From NCBI GenBank assembly GCA_002381185.1, contig DFOA01000065.1, positions 110,182 to 158,030 of the forward strand: a stretch of 47,849 bases of DNA. Direction: 5' to 3'. Below the pieces are notes generated by a model. That model saw only the letters and a list, made by a program, of their open reading frames with translations, made no database searches and was not told the origin of the DNA. Both the position numbers and the translations under genes were made by a program. The DNA comes from Firmicutes bacterium UBA3553 (GTDB lineage: Bacteria; Bacillota; Clostridia; Tissierellales; Sedimentibacteraceae). Below are positions 17,220 through 24,824 of the stretch, one piece after another (within the stretch, counting starts at the first letter, position 1; each line of letters opens with the position of its first letter).

Positions 17220-19286
17220 ATGAAAACGTATAACATTGACAAAATTAGAAACGTTGCATTAGTAGGTCATAGTAATTGTGGCAAAACCACATTAACGGAA
17301 GCACTTTTATATGTTACTAAGGTTACAAACCGTATGGGAAAAGTTGAAGATGGAAATACAGTATCAGACTTCGATAAAGAAGAAAAAGATAGACAAGTTT
17401 CAATTGGTACATCAGTTATACCTATAGAATTTGAAGATACTAAAATAAATTTTCTTGATACTCCTGGTTATTTTGACTTCGTAGGTGAAGTCTATGGAGG
17501 ACTGCGGGTTGCCAGCGGAGCAGTGGTGGTTATCGATGCAAGTTCAGGAATTGAAGTCGGAACCGAAAAGGTTTGGAAATATCTTGAACAACGAAACCTG
17601 CCAAGAGTCATTGTTCTTAACAAAATGGATAAAGAAAACGTTAAATTTGATGCATTGCTGGAAGAATTAAGAGAAAAGTTCGGTAAAAAGGTTGTTCCTT
17701 TTGCTTTGCCTATAGGTGAGGGAGAAAGCTTTAAGGGTTATGTTGATATAGTTGACCGTCAGGGGCGTTTGATAGAAGAGATAGATAATGTTAAGATAGA
17801 TGTACCGGAAGATCTGGTTGATAAGGTTGAAGAATTAAGAGGCATCCTAATGGAATCTGTTGCGGAAACAGATGAATTGCTGCTGGATAAATTCTTTAAC
17901 GGAGAAGAGTTTACATATGAAGAAGTAAGCACCGGTTTAAAAAATGCAGTGTTGGCAGGAGAAGTAGTTCCGGTTATAGTATCATGTGCCACTAAGGCAA
18001 TGGGTATTAAATGCATGATGCACATGATAAAAGAATATCTGCCTAATTCAGGTGACACAGGTGAAGTAACGGGAATGGTAGACGGAAAGGTAACAACGAG
18101 GAAGGTAACTTCAACTCAGCCGCTGTCCGCCTTTGTTTTCAAAACAATTGTGGACCCGTTTGTGGGTAAAATCACCTTGTTTAAAGTAATGTCCGGAGTT
18201 ATGAAGAAGGATACAGAAGTTTATAATGACGTTAACAGAGAAACGGAAAGAATAGGAAACATATTCTTGCTGAGAGGCAAGGACCAGATAGAGGCTTCAG
18301 AGATTGTAGCAGGAGATATAGGAGCCACCGCAAAATTAATGAACTTTAATACGGGAGACACTATTTCCGTAAAATCAAGTCCGATTGTATACAAGGGAAT
18401 AGACTTCCCGAAACCGTCATACTTCATGGCAATAAGTGCAAAAACCAAGGACAGCGACGAAAAAGTCGGTATTGGACTTCACAGACTGAATGAAGAGGAT
18501 CCTACATTTACAATAGAAAGAAATTCAGAAACAAAAGAGCTGGTGATCGGTGGTCATGGAAATATTCAACTGGCTGTTCTCGCAAATAAATTAAAAAATA
18601 ACTTCAAGGTTGAGGTTGATTTGACCACTCCAAAGGTTGCTTACAGAGAAACTATAAGAGGAAAGTCTGATGTACAAGGAAAGCACAAAAAACAATCAGG
18701 AGGAGCGGGACAATACGGCGATGTTCATATCCGTTTTGAACCGTCAGATGTTGATTTTGAGTTTGTAGATCAGGTTGTCGGAGGAGCGGTTCCCAGAAAC
18801 TTCATACCTGCTGTTGAAAAGGGTTTGAGAGAATGCCTGGACAGAGGAGTACTGGCAGGCTGTAAGGTTGTTAATATAAAAGCAACCCTGTACGACGGTT
18901 CATACCACGATGTTGACTCAAACGAAACATCCTTCAAGATGGCGGCATCAATAGCCTTCAAAAAAGGAATGCAGGAAGCTAAGCCTGTCATACTGGAGCC
19001 TGTGGCAAAGGTTGAAATATATGTTCCTGATGAATACATGGGAGACATAATGGGTGATATGAACAAGAGAAGAGGAAAAATTCTCGGAATGGAGCAGCAG
19101 GAAGACGGCACTCAAAAAGTACTTGCAGAGGCACCGATGGCAGAAATGTACACATACGCAATTGATTTGAAATCTATGACTCAGGCAAAAGGTAGCTTTG
19201 AGATGGAATTTCTAAGATACGACGAAATGCCTTTCAACATGGCAGAGAAGGTTATAGCTGATTACAAGGCTAAGAGTGAAAATTAA
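17220..19286 (+). CDS. EF-G-like translational GTPase (EF-G2 type)
   Basis: The 688-residue product has all five EF-G domains: GTPase (P-loop GHSNCGKTTL, about residues 16-25; NKMD; SCATKAM), domain II (about 290-370), and domains III-V, including the domain IV loop region after QSGGAGQYGDVHIRFEP. Two features separate it from housekeeping FusA: the P-loop reads GHSNCGKT instead of AHIDAGKT, and switch II reads DTPGYFDF instead of DTPGHVDF, so the catalytic histidine is Tyr. This is the EF-G2-type paralogue found beside a normal FusA in many bacteria; its role in translocation is uncertain. It is not next to rpsL/rpsG/tuf, as FusA would be. ATG 17220 follows TTAGGAGGAATAGAGTAA. A hairpin terminator follows. 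Confidence 0.9.
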   Translation: MKTYNIDKIRNVALVGHSNCGKTTLTEALLYVTKVTNRMGKVEDGNTVSDFDKEEKDRQVSIGTSVIPIEFEDTKINFLDTPGYFDFVGEVYGGLRVASGAVVVIDASSGIEVGTEKVWKYLEQRNLPRVIVLNKMDKENVKFDALLEELREKFGKKVVPFALPIGEGESFKGYVDIVDRQGRLIEEIDNVKIDVPEDLVDKVEELRGILMESVAETDELLLDKFFNGEEFTYEEVSTGLKNAVLAGEVVPVIVSCATKAMGIKCMMHMIKEYLPNSGDTGEVTGMVDGKVTTRKVTSTQPLSAFVFKTIVDPFVGKITLFKVMSGVMKKDTEVYNDVNRETERIGNIFLLRGKDQIEASEIVAGDIGATAKLMNFNTGDTISVKSSPIVYKGIDFPKPSYFMAISAKTKDSDEKVGIGLHRLNEEDPTFTIERNSETKELVIGGHGNIQLAVLANKLKNNFKVEVDLTTPKVAYRETIRGKSDVQGKHKKQSGGAGQYGDVHIRFEPSDVDFEFVDQVVGGAVPRNFIPAVEKGLRECLDRGVLAGCKVVNIKATLYDGSYHDVDSNETSFKMAASIAFKKGMQEAKPVILEPVAKVEIYVPDEYMGDIMGDMNKRRGKILGMEQQEDGTQKVLAEAPMAEMYTYAIDLKSMTQAKGSFEMEFLRYDEMPFNMAEKVIADYKAKSEN

Positions 19287-19336
19287 ATTGTAGCTTTATT
19301 AAAAAAGATCTGATTCAAATTAAGATAATTTGACTT

Positions 19337-19370
19337 AACACCTCTTGATTATAGTTGAGAGGTGTTTTTT
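19337..19370 (+). terminator. Rho-independent terminator after the EF-G-like gene
   Basis: AACACCTCT (19337-19345) pairs with AGAGGTGTT (19358-19366), followed by a T run ending at 19370. Confidence 0.88.
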
Positions 19371-19404
19371 ATGGCAAGTTATAAGAAATTAGAATAAAAG
19401 ATTT

Positions 19405-19434
19405 GTGTTTCAAACACTTTAATAGGGGTATAAT
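19405..19434 (+). promoter_or_regulatory. Ferritin promoter with palindrome near -35
   Basis: TATAAT at 19429-19434 is a consensus -10 element. A perfect short palindrome, GTGTTT-C-AAACAC (19405-19417), occupies the -35 region, where no good TTGACA is seen. This suggests activator or repressor control of the ferritin gene. It does not match the Fur or PerR consensus. Confidence 0.5.
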
Positions 19435-19476
19435 ATAAATATCAGAATATTGATTAAATACTAAAGGGAGATTAAT

Positions 19477-19956
19477 ATGAGCAAATTATACGATGGTTTA
19501 AATGAACAAATGAATTTTGAATTGGAATCAGCATACATTTATGCAACTATGTCTGCATATTTGGATGAACAAAATATGAAAGGCATGACTCATTTCATTG
19601 ACCACCAGGTTAAAGAGGAAATGGAACATGCAGGGAAAATTAAGAAATTCCTTCAGGAAACGGGATATGGTATAAAATATAGAGCGTTGAATCCAGGAGA
19701 AGGAAAATTTGTTTCAATTGAAGAAGTATTTCAGAAAGCTCTTGCTCACGAAAAGGTTGTAACATCAAGAATCCACGATTTAGCTGCACAAGCAAGAGAA
19801 GAAGGAGAACAAAGAGTGATTAATCTTCTTTCATGGTTTGTTGATGAACAAATTGAAGAAGAGGATACATTCAGCGTACTTGTTGAAAGATTACAAAGAA
19901 TTAACGGACAATGGAGCGGGCTTTATATTCTTGATAGCGAGCTTGGGCAGAGATAA
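19477..19956 (+). CDS. ftnA: Ferritin (non-haem iron storage protein)
   Basis: A 159-residue bacterial ferritin that should assemble into a 24-subunit shell and oxidise and store iron. Ferroxidase ligands of the family are visible: Glu in NFELESAYIY (about residue 17), the E-x-x-H pair in KEEMEHAGK (about 49-52), Glu in ALAHEK (about 93), and Gln/Glu in VDEQIEEE (about 126-130). No haem-binding Met typical of bacterioferritin stands out, so ferritin rather than Bfr is preferred. Length is normal (Ftn about 165). ATG 19477 follows AAAGGGAGATTA. It is a single-gene unit with its own promoter and terminator. Confidence 0.95.
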   Translation: MSKLYDGLNEQMNFELESAYIYATMSAYLDEQNMKGMTHFIDHQVKEEMEHAGKIKKFLQETGYGIKYRALNPGEGKFVSIEEVFQKALAHEKVVTSRIHDLAAQAREEGEQRVINLLSWFVDEQIEEEDTFSVLVERLQRINGQWSGLYILDSELGQR

Positions 19957-19981
19957 CTAAAAAATTTAAATGTATTGTAGA

Positions 19982-20023
19982 AATACAGTATTTGACAGAA
20001 GGGTCAAGTACTGTATATTTTTG
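19982..20023 (+). terminator. Rho-independent terminator after ferritin
   Basis: ATACAGTA-TTTGAC and GTCAA-GTACTGTAT pair around AGAAGG, followed by ATTTTTG. Confidence 0.8.
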
Positions 20024-20081
20024 TCTATAATTATGATCATAATGTAAAGTTAATCGGTAGTTTGAAAGTTCCATGTCCCAA

Positions 20082-20109
20082 GGAACAAAAAAACAATGTT
20101 TATCGTCTA
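20082..20109 (+). promoter_or_regulatory. Candidate ECF-sigma promoter (site 1)
   Basis: GGAAC (20082-20086), 17-base spacer, CGTCTA (20104-20109) followed by AG. GGAAC/CGTC elements are the general form of extracytoplasmic-function sigma promoters. It lies 31 bases before the start codon of the 96-residue membrane protein. A nearly identical site occurs at 27582-27608. Confidence 0.5.
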
Positions 20110-20140
20110 AGTAATAAATACAATATAGAGGAGACCAACT

Positions 20141-20431
20141 ATGGAAATAAGTTTTATTATAATTGTTATAATGATAGCTTCAATTTTAGTAACTTGCATA
20201 CTGAATCAAATATTTAAGAAAAAAAGATATATTAAATATATTCCTGTAATTATAATGCTTCCTTTTATGTTATATAATTTCATTACTATGTACAGTGCTC
20301 CGTCTGAAAACTTTGAGGCATTAGGAAGATTTGTAATGGGTGGATTTTTGTTATTTGCAAGTTTAACTTCTATTATATGTTCGATTGTACTTGATATTTT
20401 CCATAAGAAAAGAAATATTAAAGATTATTAA
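20141..20431 (+). CDS. Small membrane protein of unknown function (3 helices)
   Basis: The 96-residue product has three hydrophobic segments (about residues 3-23, 34-51 and 64-86) separated by short basic or acidic loops (FKKKRYIKY; SAPSENFEALGR) and a basic C-terminal tail (FHKKRNIKDY). I recognise no family. The gene is monocistronic and its ATG follows AGAGGAGACCAACT. The upstream GGAAC-N17-CGTCTA site suggests control by an envelope-stress (ECF) sigma factor, which would make it an envelope-stress protein. That is inference; no ECF gene lies in the window. Confidence 0.75.
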   Translation: MEISFIIIVIMIASILVTCILNQIFKKKRYIKYIPVIIMLPFMLYNFITMYSAPSENFEALGRFVMGGFLLFASLTSIICSIVLDIFHKKRNIKDY

Positions 20432-20571
20432 ATCCGATATAGAATCTATGACAAACAATAAGAATTATATTGAAGATGTGGTGGTGTAAGTATACGAAGC
20501 AATAAAAGTTTATAGCAAGGCTCTATTGAAACTCATTTTTAGTTATATTTGCCGAAGGACCGGAACACAAA

Positions 20572-20609
20572 AAAATAATCTGTTACCAATCTTAGGTACA
20601 GATTATTTT
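20572..20609 (-). terminator. Terminator of the ArsR-permease-thioredoxin operon
   Basis: AAATAATCTGTTACC and GGTACAGATTATTTT pair with one bulged base. On the minus strand the hairpin is followed by seven T residues, which suits the operon ending at 20643; it may also act on the plus-strand gene. Confidence 0.75.
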
Positions 20610-20642
20610 GCAATAAATATAATAGAATTAAAATTAATATTG

Positions 20643-20882
20643 TTACTTTATTTTTTCGAGAATCTTTATTATGTCATTTGATTTCAGTACTTTTCCTAAG
20701 GACACAACTTTTTCGTCAATTACCAATGCAGGTGTTTGCATTACGCCATATGAAACGATATCTTTCATGTCCTGCACCTTTACTACTTCGGCTCCAATAC
20801 CTGTTTCCTTTAATGCTGCTTCAGTATTTTCTTTTAAAGCAACACAATTTTTACATCCCGAACCTAAAATTTTAATTATCAT
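20643..20882 (-). CDS. Mini-thioredoxin (TM0996/MTH895 family)
   Basis: A 79-residue thioredoxin-fold protein with the redox motif CKNC at about residues 10-13 (GSGCKNCVALKENT) and the cis-proline loop MQTPALVID (about 48-56). Proteins of this small family accompany permeases of the UPF0718/ArsP type and ArsR regulators, as here, and may reduce a metalloid, an arsenical or the permease cysteines. The ATG at 20882 follows AAGGAGGCCAAACC, 31 bases after the permease stop. Last gene of a three-gene operon that ends in a strong hairpin. Confidence 0.9.
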   Translation of the reverse strand: MIIKILGSGCKNCVALKENTEAALKETGIGAEVVKVQDMKDIVSYGVMQTPALVIDEKVVSLGKVLKSNDIIKILEKIK

Positions 20883-20913
20883 GGTTTGGCCTCCTTTAAA
20901 ATATACTTACAAA

Positions 20914-21918
20914 TTATATGAACAAATACCCAAAGGCATTAAATGCATATCCGATAATGACAATACCTACAATTATCAATCCGGAAAAAATTCCCAGGAG
21001 TCTTGGTTTGACAACCTGCTTTAGCATAATAATTGAAGGAAGGGATAATGCTGTTACTCCCATCATGAATGAAAGAGCAGTGCCGAGTCCCACGCCTTTG
21101 GCAACAAGTGCTTCCGCAATAGGCAATGTGCCGAATATATCAGCATACATTGGAACTCCGACTACAGTGGCTATTAAAACAGAGTACCATTTATCTTTTC
21201 CTAGTATTGCAACAATGGCGGTTTCCGGTATCCAATTATGAATTGCAGCTCCAATGCCAACTCCTATCAAAATATACAACCAGACTTTTTTTATAATTGA
21301 CAGAACCTGTTCTATAGAATAATCAATTCTGTCTTTTCTTGTCATGCTTTCCTGTTCCAGGTCAAGGGATTTGTTGCCGTAAACAAATGGTTCAACATAT
21401 TCTTCAAGCCTTAACTTGCTGATCGTTGTTCCGCCAATTACCGCAAGTATAAGACCTACAATAACATAACCAATTGCAATTTTCCAGTTGAATATGCTTG
21501 CAAGCAGCAAAACTGAAGCCAAGTCAACAAGCGGAGATGATATTAGGAACGAAAAGGTTACACCTAAAGGTAATCCTGCACTTGTAAAGCCAATAAATAA
21601 CGGAATTGACGAACACGAACAGAAGGGTGTGACAGTTCCGAGTAATGCACCCAATATATTTCCCGTAATTCCGTTGAATCTTCCTAATATTTTTTTAGTC
21701 CTTTCAGGAGGAAAGTAACTTTGTATATAAGAAATTATAAAAATCAGGACTGATAGCAGTATAAATATTTTTATAACGTCATATATAAAAAAGTGAATGC
21801 TCCCGCCTATTCGCTCTTGTATACTTAATCTAAATACATTTTCCACTAAAAGCTTAATTAATTCGGAAAGCCACTCCATTTTAAGCAACTGGTTGTTTAA
21901 CCACTGAAAAATATTCAT
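20914..21918 (-). CDS. UPF0718/ArsP-type permease
   Basis: A 334-residue integral membrane protein with about eight helices. The diagnostic cysteine-rich motif TPFCSCSSIP (about residues 100-110), shared by the YraQ/ArsP permeases, is intact, and the second conserved repeat region (GVPMYADIFGTLPIAEALV) is present in the C-terminal half. Members export trivalent organoarsenicals (ArsP) or have unknown metalloid or thiol substrates. It sits between an ArsR repressor with a C-x-C metal site and a mini-thioredoxin, which supports metalloid export. ATG 21918 follows AAGGAGAACAAGA. Distinguishing methylarsenite efflux from other roles needs experiment. Confidence 0.88.
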   Translation of the reverse strand: MNIFQWLNNQLLKMEWLSELIKLLVENVFRLSIQERIGGSIHFFIYDVIKIFILLSVLIFIISYIQSYFPPERTKKILGRFNGITGNILGALLGTVTPFCSCSSIPLFIGFTSAGLPLGVTFSFLISSPLVDLASVLLLASIFNWKIAIGYVIVGLILAVIGGTTISKLRLEEYVEPFVYGNKSLDLEQESMTRKDRIDYSIEQVLSIIKKVWLYILIGVGIGAAIHNWIPETAIVAILGKDKWYSVLIATVVGVPMYADIFGTLPIAEALVAKGVGLGTALSFMMGVTALSLPSIIMLKQVVKPRLLGIFSGLIIVGIVIIGYAFNAFGYLFI

Positions 21919-21946
21919 TCTTGTTCTCCTTAAAAAAACTAAATTG

Positions 21947-22237
21947 CTATTCCGATTTCATATTTTGTGCTATGCTGTCAATAAAGTTTTGAAGATTTTC
22001 AAAACTATCCATATCTATAGAATACTTAGTCCAAATACCGTCTTTTCTGCCGTTTACCAAACCGCTTTCGCATAATATTCTCATATGATATGAAAGAGTT
22101 GGCTGTGTTATATTAAATTCTTCCAAAATCTTGCATGCGCAGAGTTCTTTATAAGAAATCATTTCCAGTATCTTCACTCTTGTCTCATCAGAAAGAGCTT
22201 TCATATATAATGCAAAATCAATATAATTTTTTGTCAA
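21947..22237 (-). CDS. arsR: ArsR/SmtB-family metalloregulator
   Basis: The 96-residue repressor has a winged helix-turn-helix (ALSDETRVKILEMISYKELCACKILEEFNI in segments; recognition helix around TQPTLSYHMRILCESGLV). The CAC in ELCACKIL, at the start of helix alpha3, is the classic As(III)/Sb(III) sensing site. The start is taken as TTG 22237 because GAGGAGGTG lies 9 bases upstream; an ATG 30 bases further upstream would put this ribosome binding site inside the gene. It probably represses its own promoter through the palindrome at 22255-22272. First gene of the minus-strand operon. Confidence 0.92.
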   Translation of the reverse strand: MTKNYIDFALYMKALSDETRVKILEMISYKELCACKILEEFNITQPTLSYHMRILCESGLVNGRKDGIWTKYSIDMDSFENLQNFIDSIAQNMKSE

Positions 22238-22254
22238 AGTAATACACCTCCTCA

Positions 22255-22312
22255 TATAGATAATCATCTATATACTTAAGATTATTATATTCAATACATA
22301 GATAACTGTCAA
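22255..22312 (-). promoter_or_regulatory. Promoter and ArsR operator of the minus-strand ars operon
   Basis: On the minus strand TTGACA (22307-22312), 17 bases, TATAAT (22284-22289). Just downstream is TATAGAT-AATC-ATCTATA (22255-22272), a 7-4-7 perfect inverted repeat at about +5 to +22, ideally placed for repression by the ArsR encoded by the first gene. Confidence 0.8.
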
Positions 22313-22330
22313 TATGTTTTTATGTTAATC

Positions 22331-22404
22331 AGCGGGGACAGTCAACGGGGGAGTCAACGGGGACGGTTCTCTTCGGGGGAGTCAACGGGGACGGTTCTCT
22401 TTGG
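22331..22404. repeat. REP-like G-rich direct repeats between the two ars operons
   Basis: The 21-base unit GTCAACGGGGACGGTTCTCTT occurs twice without mismatch (22353-22373 and 22381-22401; period 28), and the core GTCAACGGGG occurs a third time at 22341. The GC-rich sequence is unlike the AT-rich surroundings. GGGGACGGTTCTCTT-type repeats are known as dispersed REP elements mobilised by single-strand (REP-associated) transposases; no such transposase lies in this window. Confidence 0.7.
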
Positions 22405-22511
22405 ACAACACTCTTTTCTACTGATCCATCTAGAACTGTTCCTGCTGACCTTTATATTGCATTCATATATTTTATCCAATTACATTTTACAAGGTTTTTA
22501 CAAAGTGAATA

Positions 22512-22541
22512 TTGACATATGAGCATATACTCATATACAAT
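22512..22541 (+). promoter_or_regulatory. Promoter and ArsR operator of arsC-arsR-acr3
   Basis: TTGACA (22512-22517), 18-base spacer, TACAAT (22536-22541). The spacer is filled by ATATGAG-CATATA-CTCATAT (22517-22536), a 7-6-7 perfect inverted repeat of the ArsR/CadC kind. Repressor binding would block RNA polymerase directly. The operator sequence differs from that of the divergent operon, so each ArsR probably controls its own unit. Confidence 0.8.
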
Positions 22542-22579
22542 ATCTTTATAGGTTGAGAAATATTAACAGGAGAAAGGTT

Positions 22580-22996
22580 ATGAGAGGTAAACGAAAAGTA
22601 GCATTTATATGCGTTCATAATTCATGCAGAAGCCAAATAGCAGAAGCGTTAGGAAAATACTTTGCAAGTGATGTATTTGAAAGTTACTCGGCCGGAACAG
22701 AAACTAAGCCGCAAATTAATCAGGATGCAGTAAGGCTGGTAAAAAAGATTTATAATATTGATATGGAACAGACTCAATATTCAAAGCTGATTACAGAGCT
22801 CCCTGAGGTTGATATAACAGTAAAAATGGGATGCAATGTTATATGCCCTTTTGTTGACAGCAAGTATGAAGAAGATTGGGGATTAAATGATCCTACAGGT
22901 AAAAACGATGAAGAGTTTGAGGCTGTTATAGCTGAAATTGAGAAAAAAGTTAAAGAACTTGCCGCAAAATTAGAAATGGGAGGAATTTATGGTTGA
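22580..22996 (+). CDS. arsC: Arsenate reductase, low-molecular-weight phosphatase (thioredoxin-coupled) type
   Basis: ArsC reduces arsenate to arsenite for export. The 138-residue product has the phosphatase loop CVHNSCRSQ (C-x5-R, about residues 11-17), the redox-shuttle region KMGCNVICP (about 88-96) with the two further cysteines used in the thioredoxin-linked cycle, and the WGLNDPTG loop carrying the general acid Asp. This is the Staphylococcus/Bacillus ArsC type. The start is ATG 22580 after AGGAGAAAGGTT; an in-frame upstream start is less likely. It overlaps arsR by 8 bases, so the two are translationally coupled. Confidence 0.95.
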   Translation: MRGKRKVAFICVHNSCRSQIAEALGKYFASDVFESYSAGTETKPQINQDAVRLVKKIYNIDMEQTQYSKLITELPEVDITVKMGCNVICPFVDSKYEEDWGLNDPTGKNDEEFEAVIAEIEKKVKELAAKLEMGGIYG

Positions 22997-23321
22997 TATT
23001 TTAAAGGCACTAGCTGACGAATCAAGATTACGCATTTTAGCTCAAGTACTTAAAGGCGAAATGTGTGTCTGCGAAATTGAACATTGCTTGAGACTTACTC
23101 AGTCTAATGCATCAAGGCATTTAAATGTACTTAAAAAAGCTGGAATCCTGGACAGCTATAAAAACGCTCAGTGGACTTACTATAAAGTAAGCCAGGAATT
23201 TATAAATGATAATAAGGAATTATACGATTATCTGAAAATGAAAGTCAGTACACTGCCTTGCTATTCAGATGATTGTTCTAAATTTGAAGACTGTAAATTG
23301 CAGGACTTATGTAATAAATAA
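22989..23321 (+). CDS. arsR: ArsR-family arsenic-responsive repressor (second copy)
   Basis: A 110-residue winged-helix repressor with ALADESRLRILAQVL, the C-x-C metalloid site CVC in GEMCVCEIEHC, and the recognition helix TQSNASRHLNVLKKAGIL. It carries extra C-terminal cysteines (CYSDDC, CKLQDLC) that could form an additional metal site. It overlaps the arsC end by 8 bases and is followed 12 bases after its stop by acr3. It is only distantly similar to the ArsR at 21947-22237, in line with the different operators. It should autoregulate the operon through the palindrome at 22517-22536. Confidence 0.93.
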   Translation: MVDILKALADESRLRILAQVLKGEMCVCEIEHCLRLTQSNASRHLNVLKKAGILDSYKNAQWTYYKVSQEFINDNKELYDYLKMKVSTLPCYSDDCSKFEDCKLQDLCNK

Positions 23322-23333
23322 TTGGAGGATATT

Positions 23334-24383
23334 ATGAGCAATAAAAATGCATCCGGAATCGGATTTTTTCAAAAATATTTAACATTATGGGTTGCACTAT
23401 GCATGGCCGTCGGTGTTCTTATAGGAAGGTTTATACCGTCAATTCCTGAATTTTTCGGTAGATTCGAATATGCTAATGTTTCAATACCGACTGCAGTACT
23501 AATTTGGATAATGATATACCCTATGATGATGAAGGTAGATTTTCAAAGCATTAAGAATGTAGGCAAAAATCCTAAAGGTCTTTTCGTGACATGGATTACT
23601 AACTGGATTATTAAACCTTTTACAATGTACTTAATAGCTTCATTTTTCTTGTTTGTTGTATTTAAAAATTTTATTACACCTGAACTTGCGACAGAATATC
23701 TGGCCGGTGCAGTACTATTGGGAGCAGCTCCCTGCACAGCAATGGTTTTTGTATGGAGCACATTGACAAAAGGAAATCCTGCGTATACGGTTGTTCAAGT
23801 TGCAACCAATGATTTAATTATATTGGCAGCATTTATTCCAATAGTTAAATTTCTTTTAGGAGTCAGCAATATATCTGTTCCATGGGACACGTTGGCTTTA
23901 TCAGTGGTACTTTTTGTAGTAATTCCATTAACAGGCGGTATATTAACAAGATTGAATGTTATTAAGAAAAAAGGTTTGGAGTACTTTGAAAATGAATTCC
24001 TGCCTAAATTTGACGATGCAACTACCACAGGATTACTGTTAATGCTTGTGTTGTTATTCTCATTCCAGGGTGACACTATTATAAACAATCCGCTGCATAT
24101 TTTTCTGATAGCAATTCCTCTTACTATACAGACATTGTTAATATTTTTTATTGCATATTTTGCCTGCAAATGGCTTAAGCTTCCTTATAATATAGCAGCA
24201 CCGGCGGGTATGATAGGGGCGTCAAATTTCTTTGAACTTTCAGTAGCAGTTGCAATAGCATTGTTTGGCATGGATTCACCTGCCGCTCTTGCTACGACTG
24301 TAGGAGTTTTAACAGAAGTGCCAACAATGTTGTTTCTGGTTTACATTGCCAATAAAACAACACATTGGTTCCCGGAAAAATAA
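23334..24383 (+). CDS. acr3: Arsenite efflux transporter, ACR3 family
   Basis: A 349-residue carrier with ten membrane helices that exports arsenite (and often antimonite) using the proton gradient. Family hallmarks are visible: MIYPMMMKVDF near the end of helix 2, the essential-cysteine motif GAAPCTAMVFVWS (about residues 131-143) and the C-terminal IGASNFFELSVAVAIALFG motif. ATG 23334 follows TTGGAGGATATT; a TTG directly at the preceding stop codon is less likely. Length is typical for bacterial Acr3. It is the last gene of arsC-arsR-acr3. No clear terminator hairpin is seen after it. Confidence 0.96.
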   Translation: MSNKNASGIGFFQKYLTLWVALCMAVGVLIGRFIPSIPEFFGRFEYANVSIPTAVLIWIMIYPMMMKVDFQSIKNVGKNPKGLFVTWITNWIIKPFTMYLIASFFLFVVFKNFITPELATEYLAGAVLLGAAPCTAMVFVWSTLTKGNPAYTVVQVATNDLIILAAFIPIVKFLLGVSNISVPWDTLALSVVLFVVIPLTGGILTRLNVIKKKGLEYFENEFLPKFDDATTTGLLLMLVLLFSFQGDTIINNPLHIFLIAIPLTIQTLLIFFIAYFACKWLKLPYNIAAPAGMIGASNFFELSVAVAIALFGMDSPAALATTVGVLTEVPTMLFLVYIANKTTHWFPEK

Positions 24384-24504
24384 TTTTACTAGTGAAAGAT
24401 CTTCATTGAAATAAATGGGAGGCAAAACTTTTAGGATGTATTATATTAAATTTCAGTAAAATTGAAAATAAGCTATTGAGAACTAATGTTCTGCATGGTA
24501 ATAT

Positions 24505-24521
24505 AATGTATATTATACATT
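24505..24521. promoter_or_regulatory. Palindromic operator of the AbrB/PIN module
   Basis: AATGTATA-T-TATACATT is a perfect 8-1-8 palindrome that overlaps a TATAAT (24502-24507) 60 bases before the antitoxin start. Palindromes of the GTATA/TATAC kind are normal autoregulatory sites of VapBC-type modules. Confidence 0.6.
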
Positions 24522-24581
24522 TTAGATATGCTCTAAGTAGCTAGTTATGATGATTTTTAAATAAGAAAGGAAGTTTTAGGT

Positions 24582-24824
24582 ATGAGCCTTGTTTCTAAGC
24601 TTAATCAAGATTTAAGCATAAAAATACCGGAACAAATTCTAATAAAAGCAGGATTAAAACCAGGTGCCGAAATCATATGGCTATATGACGAAGATGCTAG
24701 TCAAATACTATTAATGAAAAAGCCAGATAGTTTTGCAAAAGCTATGAAGGGCTTAGGTAAAGAAGTGTGGGAAGATATAGACGTTAACGTATATATAAAA
24801 GAGGAAAGAGAAATATGGGAATAG
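24582..24824 (+). CDS. AbrB/MazE/SpoVT-type antitoxin
   Basis: An 80-residue protein with an N-terminal swapped-hairpin DNA-binding domain (VSKLNQDLSIKIPEQILIKAGLKPGAEI) typical of antitoxins and transition-state regulators, and a short acidic/aromatic C-terminal tail (WEDIDVNVYIKEEREIWE) that in this class wraps around the toxin. It starts 13 bases after AGAAAGGAAGTTTTAGGT and overlaps the PIN-domain gene by 10 bases, as in VapBC operons. It probably binds the palindrome at 24505-24521. Since the partner toxin is truncated, the antitoxin may now be only a local regulator or a remnant. Confidence 0.85.
   Translation: MSLVSKLNQDLSIKIPEQILIKAGLKPGAEIIWLYDEDASQILLMKKPDSFAKAMKGLGKEVWEDIDVNVYIKEEREIWE

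Noticed and set aside
22331..22404. CRISPR array
   Set aside because: Only two full repeat units with a 7-base interval and no cas genes; the pattern is that of REP elements.
22322..22522. 66-codon plus-strand ORF
   Set aside because: It is made largely of the REP-like repeats, has no ribosome binding site and runs over the ars promoter.
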